Assembly (NCBI RefSeq): GCF_001753675.2
Contig: NZ_MJUW02000027.1
Location: forward strand, 1 to 54,205
Direction of reading: 5' to 3'
Source of the DNA: Candidatus Brocadia sapporoensis
GTDB taxonomy: Bacteria > Planctomycetota > Brocadiia > Brocadiales > Brocadiaceae
DNA length: 54,205 bases
Shown here: positions 7,612-16,317 of the stretch, piece after piece
How the letters are laid out: every line of letters starts with the position of its first letter
Numbering within the stretch: position 1 is the first letter of the stretch
Translations under genes and position numbers: made by a program
The notes under the pieces: generated by a model
What the model saw: only the letters and a program-made list of their open reading frames with translations
Told to the model about the DNA's origin: nothing
The model's database searches: none

Positions 7612-9066
7612 ATGATCAGCAATTTTATCGAACGACGAACACAATTTTTTGATTTATTAGCGCTGATTGCGCTTTCCGCTGCGGTTATATTTCCAGCCAT
7701 TGGTCAGAACACCCACCTTGCGAGTCGTGAGATCCACCACGCAGAGATTATTCGCGAAATGGTTGAAAGTGGAGATTACTTGATACCAAAACTATTTGGG
7801 AAAACCTATTGCGACAAACCACCAGTAATGCATGCAGCCGCTGCTTTCATCACTCGCATGGTAGGCGAACCAAGCATTGCTATTACACGCATACCCTCTG
7901 CTATTGCCGGCATACTGGGGGTGCTGGCCACCTATTGCGTGGGGCTATTGCTTCTCGACCGACTCTCGGCATTAATTGGAGCAGTAGCGCTACTCGGTAT
8001 GCCTGGTTATAGTCTTATGGCGAGTCGCGCCAGGCCTGACATGATTCTGTGTGCCTCGATTTTATTCTCATGTCTTTGCCTTGGACTTGGAATGCGTAAG
8101 CAAGACCGACTACCAAGAATGTTTTACTTTGTGCTTGCAGGTCTATTTGCCGGTGTTGGAGCAATAACGAAAGGTCCCTATGGAGTGCTTGTCCCCATCT
8201 TTTTTATAGTTTTTGTACCATTCCGCAACCATGATTTTACTCGGCCTCGATTCGGTTGGACTGGTTTCTGCCTCGGGATCCTGACTGCTATAGCTATCTG
8301 GGCCACTCCGGCTTACCTTCGTGACGGCGGTGAATATCTCCGTGGCGTGTTATTTCAGCCGGATTTAGATGTACGCGAGGGAGGGGGGAGCGGAAAATCG
8401 TTTTTCTATTATATTCAGCATGGACTTCTACTTACATTACCACTTTCTCTTTTTCTCCCTCTTGCAATTATTGATCTGCGGCGCCGTGGCTATTCTGCAC
8501 TACTTGCAATTGCTGGGGCTATTTTTATTGTTATCACGTGCATTCCCAAAAAACGACAACACTACCTTCTTCCAATCGACCCATTTCTGGCGCTCGGAAT
8601 TACCGCATCGATCGTTCGCCATAGTGTAACAAGCCATATAATACGACGGACAGCTTGGATACTCATTCCAATTTCGGTAATTGCAATGCCATTCTATTTT
8701 ATCATTATCCAACCAATAGTGCAGCCTTATAAAAACTCACAAATATTCTTTGCAAAAGAAGTATTTAAGGCTATCGAGCCAAACCCCCGTATATACACTG
8801 TGACTAGTATCGATGAGGTGCTGGCATGGGTAGAACGACGATATGAAGGAATTTACAAACTCGACCGCCAGGATCCCTCTGTAGACATGATTTTACGCAA
8901 AGCTGAAGCAGGGTCTTATCTGGTTATCAGTGAGCAGGACCTTGCGTCTTTTTTTAAAGGCAAAGAGCCGCTCCCGTGCGAGTTGATCCTTAGTTGCAAA
9001 GTCGATCATGAAAAAATGATGCTATTCCGCCTCAAGGGAAAAACATCTGAATTACCCAGAGAATGA
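7612..9066 (+). CDS. ArnT-like (GT39/GT83) membrane glycosyltransferase
   Basis: A 484-residue polytopic protein of the ArnT/PMT family, which transfers a sugar from polyprenyl phosphate to an envelope acceptor on the outer face of the inner membrane. It has about ten hydrophobic helices, the conserved YCDKPPV region in the first periplasmic loop, and LFAGVGAITKGPYG. The usual Asp-Glu pair of the loop (DE-xRYA) reads Arg39-Glu40 here, so the acidic pair is partly lost. The start has a GAGAGAG site just upstream. It closes the first copy of the cassette, and its 3' end is related to the scrap at 22719-22993. Confidence 0.8.
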   Translation: MISNFIERRTQFFDLLALIALSAAVIFPAIGQNTHLASREIHHAEIIREMVESGDYLIPKLFGKTYCDKPPVMHAAAAFITRMVGEPSIAITRIPSAIAGILGVLATYCVGLLLLDRLSALIGAVALLGMPGYSLMASRARPDMILCASILFSCLCLGLGMRKQDRLPRMFYFVLAGLFAGVGAITKGPYGVLVPIFFIVFVPFRNHDFTRPRFGWTGFCLGILTAIAIWATPAYLRDGGEYLRGVLFQPDLDVREGGGSGKSFFYYIQHGLLLTLPLSLFLPLAIIDLRRRGYSALLAIAGAIFIVITCIPKKRQHYLLPIDPFLALGITASIVRHSVTSHIIRRTAWILIPISVIAMPFYFIIIQPIVQPYKNSQIFFAKEVFKAIEPNPRIYTVTSIDEVLAWVERRYEGIYKLDRQDPSVDMILRKAEAGSYLVISEQDLASFFKGKEPLPCELILSCKVDHEKMMLFRLKGKTSELPRE

Positions 9067-9233
9067 TAATGTATACGCATCCGGACAATTCAATATTTGA
9101 AGCACTTTATATTTATGAACTTCGGACCCATAAAATATCTGCAACACGTAATAGAATATGCTACAAATCTATCCATGATTGAGCGCCCCTTTGGTTAATA
9201 TCGGTGAACTATACCTCGATTCCTTTAAAAAAG

Positions 9234-10567
9234 GGTTCTTCTCCCAATTAGTTTGCAAAAGCTTGTATAATTTTTAATGAAAAGTACCGTTCGTCATGAA
9301 ATCCATAAGCTTTTCTTTTGATACCTTTGATCTTATTATTAACCCCTTCGAGTTTGCTGGTATGAATTTTATAGTCACCGTGATTCAAGATTCCGTAGCT
9401 GTATTTTGTAAGCATATTTGCAAACGTATTCATGACAGAATAGTTTAGCGTGGCTCCATTCATCAATGGCTTTTCTCGCCCACGTCCGTGAGGTATAGGT
9501 CCAAATATGTTTGAGCTTATCTTTAAGAATCAGAACGGTATTTATTGTTTCATTGAGCGACAAGAGCTGTTTTCGATGTTCTCGGTGTTTTTTCCTGCGA
9601 ATATTTCGTTTGTTTTTTAACAAAAGATATTTTGAACCCTTGAGGACGTCCTTATCCTCCTTCGATGCTTTTTGGTATTCAGCATTTCGCACCTTGTCAA
9701 TAACTTTACCAAAGCTTGAAACCCCATGAAACAGGTCAAAGACTATCTTAACATGAGGCACGTACTTTTTTACTGCATGAATATAAGGATCCCACATATC
9801 CATGGCAATGGCCTCAAGCGCCTGCCTTTGTTCCTCTGTCATACCCGCAAAGAAGGTTCCCGGGGTTTCTTTTGTTCTTTCCTTTCCCACCCGGACTACG
9901 CGGCCACTCCGATAGTCCAGAACAACGGTCAAATAGCGCTGTCCCTTCTTAACAGAGATTTCGTCTACTGCCCGTATGCGAAGATTCTGATACTCTGTCT
10001 GCGCGTATTGTCGTTCCAGAAAAAACGTATCGATTGTTTTTACGGTTTTCCAGTTAATTCCAAAATGTTTTGCAACTTCGGTTACGGTTAACACTTTACA
10101 CCGTTCGTGAATATACGCTGCTAAACGATGCGTAACACGACTGTAGGGTTGAAAAAAACCCAAGTCTTCAACTACGATTCGATTGCATGGCTCACAGGCT
10201 ATCTTACGATACGAACAAGTTATCCATACGCGAACGGAACCAAGATTCAGATCCCGCAAAGATCGTTTGTCATGACGGTAAATGCGCTGTGCTTTGCTGC
10301 CACACGCATGACATATTGGGCGAAATCGTTCATCGGGCACTGCAGTAAGCTGAGATATCTCAGCTTCAGGAAAAACACTTTGCTTCGTAATTCTTACCCG
10401 CTGAAAAGGAAAATAGGGTAATATACTTAACGTGGACATTGCTGGTCTCCTGTAAATAGTTTATATAGCGGTATATATCTATCTATAGGAAACACCGAAT
10501 GTCCACTCTTTTCAATGATTGAAAGGAATTTCTTCTCAATTCTTATTGACTAATTGGGAGAAGAACC
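9234..10567 (-). mobile_element. ISL3-family insertion sequence, complete ends
   Basis: About 1,334 bp bounded by 19-base inverted repeats: GGTTCTTCTCCCAATTAGT at the left (allowing one extra base, 9233-9252) and its complement at 10549-10567. The ends begin with GG and the transposase is of ISL3 type. The 8 bases flanking each side (TAAAAAAG and TTAAATTG) are not a direct repeat, so the element probably took part in a deletion or recombination after insertion. The right end abuts a 5'-truncated GT2 gene. The transposase is frameshifted. Confidence 0.85.
9248..10439 (-). pseudogene. ISL3-family transposase, frameshifted
   Basis: Reading from 10439 downwards, the first frame has the zinc ribbon (CHACGS ... 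CEPC), a helix-turn-helix and the catalytic aspartates in RAVDEISVKKGQ and AIAMDMWDPY, then RTWARKAIDEW. At about 9440-9460 it runs out of frame. The remaining C-terminal part, including KLEGVNNKIKGIKRKAYGF with the last catalytic Glu, is in another frame ending at 9248. The shift corresponds to one extra base or two missing bases. The enzyme is probably inactive unless frameshifted products are made. Confidence 0.85.
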
Positions 10568-10784
10568 TTAAATTGTTTAACTGCATGCATCGGTTTTTGC
10601 CCACGCTGTTCAAGACGAAAGGGCTTGTCGTTGCTGAAATCGTCGTAAACCATTATCCCCGGAAATTTGAAAATCAAAGTACGGGATATCCAACAGGGCA
10701 TTCAGGGCGTTTATAGATTTGTTGGCTGTGAGATGGATGAAAAAAAGGATGATACGGTATGAAATCGTTGAAAAACTCAATTAA
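10568..10784 (+). pseudogene. 3' remnant of a second GT2 glycosyltransferase gene
   Basis: The sequence starts exactly at the IS boundary and encodes MHRFLPTLFKTKGLVVAEI, homologous to but clearly diverged from the C-terminus of the GT2 at 4960-5694. A frameshift follows near 10700. The last ~57 bp then become identical to copy 1, where the duplicated block begins at 10728. About 500 bp of the 5' part are missing. This shows that the second cassette once had its own, diverged GT2. Confidence 0.8.
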
Positions 10785-10799
10785 ATAAGGAGTCTGTGC

Positions 10800-11165
10800 A
10801 TGTTTTGTCATATTGTGCTAGCCGTTACGTGGTTTGGTCAGGAACATCGTTTGTTTGGGCTGAATTGGAGCTATCTCACCATCCTTGGATTCCTTGGTAA
10901 TGCGATATTTTCCACCCGGTTTTTAATCCAGTGGATTGCTTCGGAAAAGACAGGGAAAAGCGTAATTCCTGACTCTTTCTGGTATTGGAGTATAGCGGGG
11001 AGCGTAATTATGTGTATTTACTGGATCATGGAACGCAACCCGGTTGGAATCCTGGCCTATCTGCCAAACACCTTTATTTATATGCGCAATTTACACTTGA
11101 TCAGGAAACATACAATCGCTGCGGCAGCATTGACGTCTACTCAAATTTCACATGAAAAGAGATGA
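10800..11165 (+). CDS. LAB_N-domain small membrane protein, copy 2
   Basis: Identical in protein sequence to the gene at 5710. The LAB_N signature FLIQWIASEKTGKSVIP and its membrane helices are intact, and the AAGGAG ribosome site is retained. Its expression may differ because the upstream GT2 gene is truncated and an IS lies in front, so any promoter would have to come from the IS end or the remnant. Confidence 0.78.
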   Translation: MFCHIVLAVTWFGQEHRLFGLNWSYLTILGFLGNAIFSTRFLIQWIASEKTGKSVIPDSFWYWSIAGSVIMCIYWIMERNPVGILAYLPNTFIYMRNLHLIRKHTIAAAALTSTQISHEKR

Positions 11166-11222
11166 AAGGTGATACAGAAGTCGAGACCGCTGATTTTACA
11201 CAAATTTTGAGGGTGCCCGTTT

Positions 11223-11948
11223 ATGTCAAAGGATGAAATATTCAGAGAAAATTTGACGACCATAGCAGACTTTAACTTTGGGAAGAAAGTCGTTTCGGTA
11301 TTTGATGACATGCTGGACCGGTCCGTTCCGTTCTACCAGGAGATTCAAAGAATGCTTGTGGAAATGGCATCTGAGTTTGCCGTTGAAGGAACGAATATTT
11401 ATGATCTTGGATGTTCTACCGGCACTACCCTGCTCAATTTGGGTCAAAATATCCCCGGTAAAGTAAAGTTTATTGGCATCGATTACTCGGAGGATATGCT
11501 TGCCAGATGTAAACAAAAACTTGCGGAGCACCCTTTTTCCAGGGAGCATGAACTGACCCGTGCCGATTTGAATCAGGGCGTGCACATCGAAAATGCATCG
11601 GTTGTGGTTATGGTTCTCACGTTGCAATTTATCAGGCCGTTGAATCGGGACACGCTGATCGGCAGTATCCTGAGGGGATTGAATGAGAACGGATGCCTGA
11701 TCCTTGTGGAAAAAGTCTTAGGGGAAGACTCTCTTTTTAACCGGCTCTTCATAAAGTACTACTACGACTTTAAGAGACGAAATGGGTACAGTGAATTAGA
11801 AATCGCACAAAAACGGGAAGCCCTCGAAAACGTATTAATCCCTTACAAATTATTGGAAAACAGGGAACTCCTCATCAAAGAGGGGTTCCGGTATTGTGAT
11901 GTATTTTTCAAGTGGTACAACTTCTGCGGGATGATAGCGGTAAAATGA
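11223..11948 (+). CDS. CmoA-like carboxy-SAM synthase homologue, copy 2
   Basis: Identical to the gene at 6133, including the SAM loop DLGCSTGTT and Arg198, the position that in E. coli CmoA (Arg199) holds the carboxy-SAM carboxylate. It overlaps the following ICMT-like gene by ATGA. Keeping two perfect copies of a carboxy-SAM-type enzyme inside an envelope cluster argues that it serves the cluster, though a recent duplication would look the same without selection. Confidence 0.75.
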   Translation: MSKDEIFRENLTTIADFNFGKKVVSVFDDMLDRSVPFYQEIQRMLVEMASEFAVEGTNIYDLGCSTGTTLLNLGQNIPGKVKFIGIDYSEDMLARCKQKLAEHPFSREHELTRADLNQGVHIENASVVVMVLTLQFIRPLNRDTLIGSILRGLNENGCLILVEKVLGEDSLFNRLFIKYYYDFKRRNGYSELEIAQKREALENVLIPYKLLENRELLIKEGFRYCDVFFKWYNFCGMIAVK

Positions 11949-12668
11949 TGGTCAAAATAGGCGACTTCTTTTTTCGATACCGGAATGCCCTTTTTCCCTT
12001 TGTCTTTGCCTTGCTTTTTTTTGAGGGGACATGGCCGATATGTAACAAGGAGATTGTGGAGACGTGGGAAATGGTTGTCGGTATCCTTGTGGCGCTGAGC
12101 GGTCAGACATTGCGGGCGCTTACCGTTGGGCTTGCTTATATTAAACGGGGCGGCAAAAAAAAAACAGGTTTATGCGGAAAGGCTCGTTCAAAGCGGAATT
12201 TTTGCACATTGCAGGAATCCTCTCTATTTAGGGAATATTTTAATCCTTCTTGGGGTGGGGATTGCAGGAAATTCTCTCCCTTTTGTTTTGTTTGGAATTC
12301 CAATTCTTCTCTTTGCCTACGCAACGATTATATGCGCAGAGGAGAAATACCTGGAAAAAAAGTTTGGTCAGGAGTTCAAAGATTATTGCAAGCGAGTTAA
12401 CCGTATTATTCCCAACGTTTCAGGGATAGGGAATACCATCAAAGGTATGGAATTTAACTGGAAACGATTGATTGTCAAAGAATATGCGACACCCTTTGCG
12501 TGGATAACGGGGTTATCGCTGTTGATCATGAAGGATGCATACCTGGACTACGGCTATGCGTCCAGTAAGTATATCACGTGGTCGTTGTCAATTCTGATTT
12601 TGATCGTTACCAGCGCATTTTTTACTGCCTGGTATCTGAAAAAAAATAAATACCTGCGATTGAAATAA
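11945..12668 (+). CDS. ICMT-like membrane methyltransferase, copy 2, frameshifted at an A10 run
   Basis: Same architecture and same A10 run (12155-12164) as copy 1, so the N-terminal helices and the CRNPLYLGN catalytic half are again in two frames one base apart. The protein ends in Lys instead of Asn because the duplication boundary falls at the last codon. The full product (~240 residues) needs a one-base slip at the A run. It is followed after 72 bp by a second ArnT-like gene, mirroring copy 1. Confidence 0.65.
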
Positions 12669-12740
12669 AAGTTAAAATTCACACAAGTTCTATGCCATTT
12701 CCCGGAGTGTTGCCATTTCAGTTCAGCAATTATTAAAAAC

Positions 12741-14366
12741 ATGGAAATAAAATCGAATCCGCGGATAACAAAAAAGGACATTCCCTTTCTCTCATGCTTA
12801 GTTCTGTTTGGCTTGGTCTTGTTTCTCTGGTATACATGGGCTATACCGCTCATTGATCCTGATGAACCCCGTTATGCTGCTACAGCGAACGATATGGTGC
12901 GCAACAACCATTGGATTGTACCACACTTTAATGGCGCTCCGCGTATTAATAAACCACCTCTCTTTTATTGGACCATTGCCATAGTCTATAAAATTTTTGG
13001 GACAAACGAGTTCACAGCACGATTACCCTCAGCCCTGGCGGCCCTTGGCACGGTGCTGATTGTCTATCTGTGGGGGAAAAGGCTTGAAGACAGCAAAAAC
13101 GGATTTTGGTCTGGCATGATGCTGATGGCCAGCCCGCTATTCTTTTTCATTTCCCGACTATGTATCACGGATATGCTGCTGACATTTTTTGTCTGTGCCA
13201 GCCTTTACTTTTTCTTTATCGAATATACGGGAGCTCACAGAAGCAACCTCAGGAGATTATTCCTTTACGTTCTCCTGGGGATGATCTTTCTCGTAAAAGG
13301 ACCGGTAGGTATCTTGTTGTTTATTCTGATTACCATGGGTTTCCTCTTATGGATGCGCGACTTTCAAAACATCAGGAGGCTTTGGTATCTGCCGGGATTC
13401 CTGGTTTTTCTTGGTATTATCTGTTCCTGGGGTATTCCTTTCTGGCTATCCCTGGGTACAAAACAAATCGTTGCATTGCTTTCGCAGGAGATGTCCGGCA
13501 GGTTTGTCAGCGGTTATGCCCATCCCAAACCTTTCTATTATTACGTACCGGTATTTTTCATGGGATTTTTTCCCTGGTCGATGTTTATCTTTATCCCTTT
13601 TATCCATATTCTAAAACAAACACAGGGTATGTCGGGGGAAGAAAAGAGATCGGGGTATTTTTTTCTTTCATGGTTCATCCTTACGGTAACCTTTTTTTCT
13701 CTTTCACATTCGAAGTTGATGACCTATATCCTTCCCGCTTCCCCCTCCGTTGTTCTGCTAACCAGGTCATTTTCCCGATGGAAAACAGAAGACTCCTTTG
13801 GGAAAATATACGTATGGATAGTGTGGCTTATTCTGTTCGTGTCTGCAACGATTCCCCTGGCGCTCATTTTCGTCATACTAAAGGTGACGCCGGTCGTGCA
13901 TGGTTTATCCACAGCTCATATGGTTATTCCGATCATTGTCCTTTTCGCCGGTGCAGTGGTATCGCTTTACACTTTTTTCAAGAGCAGACAGTTTCTCCAC
14001 ATAATAAAGATCTTTTGCTTCGCGAACTGCCTCGTTCTCGGAATAACCACGTCGTATGCAGCAAAATACCTGGGAACTTTTCGGTCAACAAAGGATATTG
14101 TGGGACACTGTCTTTCAGAAAAGAAGCATTATGTGCTTTACAGTTACGGAAGAACTGAGCCAAGCCTTGTCTTTTACAGCGGGAAAAAGGTGCTGGAAAT
14201 AGAGGCGGATACCAGATTAGAAAAACTTATTTCTGACCATGAATGTTCTCTTTATATCGTGATGAGCATGCATGATTATCAGAAAAAGCAGGAATGGATT
14301 CATAAAAATGCGTTATATGCCGTATGCCAGAATAAAACGCATGTTATCTTAGAAAAAGACTGGTAA
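12741..14366 (+). CDS. ArnT-like (GT83) membrane glycosyltransferase
   Basis: A 541-residue ArnT-family enzyme with the canonical periplasmic-loop acidic pair Asp41-Glu42 in IDPDEPRYAATANDM, followed by INKPPLFYW and LGMIFLVKGPVG. About 11-12 membrane helices are followed by a periplasmic C-terminal domain. It should move a sugar from undecaprenyl phosphate to lipid A or another acceptor. Length matches E. coli ArnT (550). No strong ribosome site is visible before the ATG. Of the three full ArnT-like genes here, it best keeps the catalytic motif. Confidence 0.83.
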   Translation: MEIKSNPRITKKDIPFLSCLVLFGLVLFLWYTWAIPLIDPDEPRYAATANDMVRNNHWIVPHFNGAPRINKPPLFYWTIAIVYKIFGTNEFTARLPSALAALGTVLIVYLWGKRLEDSKNGFWSGMMLMASPLFFFISRLCITDMLLTFFVCASLYFFFIEYTGAHRSNLRRLFLYVLLGMIFLVKGPVGILLFILITMGFLLWMRDFQNIRRLWYLPGFLVFLGIICSWGIPFWLSLGTKQIVALLSQEMSGRFVSGYAHPKPFYYYVPVFFMGFFPWSMFIFIPFIHILKQTQGMSGEEKRSGYFFLSWFILTVTFFSLSHSKLMTYILPASPSVVLLTRSFSRWKTEDSFGKIYVWIVWLILFVSATIPLALIFVILKVTPVVHGLSTAHMVIPIIVLFAGAVVSLYTFFKSRQFLHIIKIFCFANCLVLGITTSYAAKYLGTFRSTKDIVGHCLSEKKHYVLYSYGRTEPSLVFYSGKKVLEIEADTRLEKLISDHECSLYIVMSMHDYQKKQEWIHKNALYAVCQNKTHVILEKDW

Positions 14367-14541
14367 TTTCACCCATTTTCGTTTAAACTATCCGTTTAAA
14401 AAAACCAGCATTTAAAATGCAATTTCCCATCATCTCCTACGATCCATCGCAGTTAATAGTCGTGTTGGTTTCGATCGGAATTCCTCCGGCAAAAATCCAG
14501 GACGAAGGCCGTTTGAGCATAGTTTATTGAGTTCCAGATTT

Positions 14542-16317
14542 ATGAATAGAGAACAGAACACCTTAACTGAAAGATACGAGCGGCTCGATATGGCAATACT
14601 CGTCCTGGCCTGCGTGCTTGTATTCTTTGCCCTCGGCGGCCGCGCGCTTTGGGGCGCGGAGGGACGGTGGGCCACGATAACCAGAGAAATGATGCTCACC
14701 GGCGACTATTTTCATCCGACCATAAACGGCGAGCCGTATTTTGACAAACCGCTGCTCACGTACTGGCTCATTGCCGCGTTAGCCTTCGTTTCCGGCGCGT
14801 TGAACGAGCTTGTTGTCCGCCTGCCGAGCGCGATTGCCGGCGTAGCGGCGGTGTGGGCGACACTCAGGCTTGGCCGGCATCTGTGGTCGCCTGCGGTAGG
14901 CCGCATTGCCGCAATGCTGCTGCTGACAAGCTACGGCCTCATATCCCAGTCGCGTATGGCTGCGGCCGACACGGAAAATCTCGCAACTGTGATGCTGGCA
15001 ATACTCTGGTACTGGTTGAGGCGCGACAAAAACAACTTCATCACGTTCATAGTTCTCTACCTTATCGTTTTTGTCGGTTCGCTCTGTAAAGGCCCGGTGG
15101 CGGCGGTTGTAACTGCCATAGCTATCTTGCCCGACGCCATAGCCGGCAAGAGATGGAAGGCATTCCTCCGTCCCGCGTCGCTCTTTGCTCTTGCCATAGG
15201 CATTGCAATTTACTTTGCGCCCTTCATCTGGTCGTCAGGGACAACCCCGGCGTCTTACGCTTCCAGCGGGCTGGCCCTTGTTTGGCAGGAAAACGTCCAG
15301 AGATTCTTCTCGCCCTTCGACCACAAGGCGCCCTTTTACACGTATATTCATTCGGTGCCTGTGCTTATCCTGCCGTGGGTGCCTCTCTTCATCGCAGCCC
15401 TCATCACCGGAGTGAAGTACTTTGCAAGACTGGACAAAAATACACACTGGCTGATCAAGGTCATTGCCCTGATATTCGTTTTCTTTACCCTTTCCGGTTC
15501 ACGGCGTAGTTACTACATCCTGCCGATTATCCCTTTCTGTGCACTTCTGACCGCCGTTATCCTGACGCGCATGAAGGAGTTTCGTCCTTCATGCATTATT
15601 CCTGCAGGGTTCACTATCCAGAAGTGGATTCTCTTCGGCGCGGCAGCCCTTGAGCTGTTAGTATTCCTGGCGCTTCTTATAGTCCCACCCAGAAGCGCAG
15701 GGGTTTCGCTTGCTGGTATTAGCCTTGCCGGTATACTCGTAGCCCTGGCCGCAATAGCGGCTGCAATAGTTGCATCAATGGCCGCTCATCGCCTGGCCGT
15801 GCAGCCGGAAGAGAAGGCATTCCTCCCACTGGCGGTAGTGGCGTTTATTTTGATGGGCGGATTCTTCTGTGTACAGCAAAACGTTTTTGAGGAAAGCAGG
15901 TCTGAACATCAGTTTATCAACAAAATTCAAAGCGCTACGGCATGGATACCGCCAGACCGCATCGGTCTCATGTATAAAGGAGAGGTCGATGCAAAAATGG
16001 TATTCTATCTGGGCAAAGGGACGCCCGTGACGCTTCTTAGACACGAGGACAAGTACGCTGACAAAAAGGACCCCGACAAAAAGACCATCATGTCATTCCT
16101 GCAAAGCGATCAGCTTGGGGTGTTTATTGCTCAGATGAGATATGTGTCAGCCTTTCCCGCCGAATTATCAAGCCTTTTGCCTGCTACGCCTACGTTCGAA
16201 GAAAAGCCCGTACCGTTTGAATCGAAGAAGGCGCGAGAGGAAAGATGGGGGGTATGGCTCCTGAATAGTCAGAATACAACGCCAGGTACCGGAGGAAAGA
16301 CGACCAATGAGAAGTAA
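14542..16317 (+). CDS. ArnT-like (GT83) glycosyltransferase heading the arn operon
   Basis: A 591-residue polytopic protein with the ArnT-family loop WGAEGRWATITREM, where Ala39-Glu40 replaces the usual Asp-Glu, then PYFDKPLLTYW and VGSLCKGPVAAV. It overlaps arnB by 11 bp (16307-16317), so it is co-transcribed with the arn genes and probably transfers L-Ara4N to lipid A. ATG at 14542 is preferred; a TTG at 14527 is the alternative. G+C is visibly higher from here to about 21,440 than on either side, suggesting acquisition as a block. Confidence 0.78.
   Translation: MNREQNTLTERYERLDMAILVLACVLVFFALGGRALWGAEGRWATITREMMLTGDYFHPTINGEPYFDKPLLTYWLIAALAFVSGALNELVVRLPSAIAGVAAVWATLRLGRHLWSPAVGRIAAMLLLTSYGLISQSRMAAADTENLATVMLAILWYWLRRDKNNFITFIVLYLIVFVGSLCKGPVAAVVTAIAILPDAIAGKRWKAFLRPASLFALAIGIAIYFAPFIWSSGTTPASYASSGLALVWQENVQRFFSPFDHKAPFYTYIHSVPVLILPWVPLFIAALITGVKYFARLDKNTHWLIKVIALIFVFFTLSGSRRSYYILPIIPFCALLTAVILTRMKEFRPSCIIPAGFTIQKWILFGAAALELLVFLALLIVPPRSAGVSLAGISLAGILVALAAIAAAIVASMAAHRLAVQPEEKAFLPLAVVAFILMGGFFCVQQNVFEESRSEHQFINKIQSATAWIPPDRIGLMYKGEVDAKMVFYLGKGTPVTLLRHEDKYADKKDPDKKTIMSFLQSDQLGVFIAQMRYVSAFPAELSSLLPATPTFEEKPVPFESKKAREERWGVWLLNSQNTTPGTGGKTTNEK

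Larger units (their letters stand above)
10728..12664 (+). repeat. Duplicated segment, copy 2 (about 1.94 kb)
   Basis: Matches 5638-7574 with offset 5,090. Coding and non-coding parts, including the A10 run, are the same in both. On the left, identity fades into a diverged GT2 3' end. On the right it stops just before the ICMT stop codon and is followed by a different ArnT-like gene. Identity embedded between diverged flanks points to recent gene conversion or recombination, or to an assembly artefact. Confidence 0.93.
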
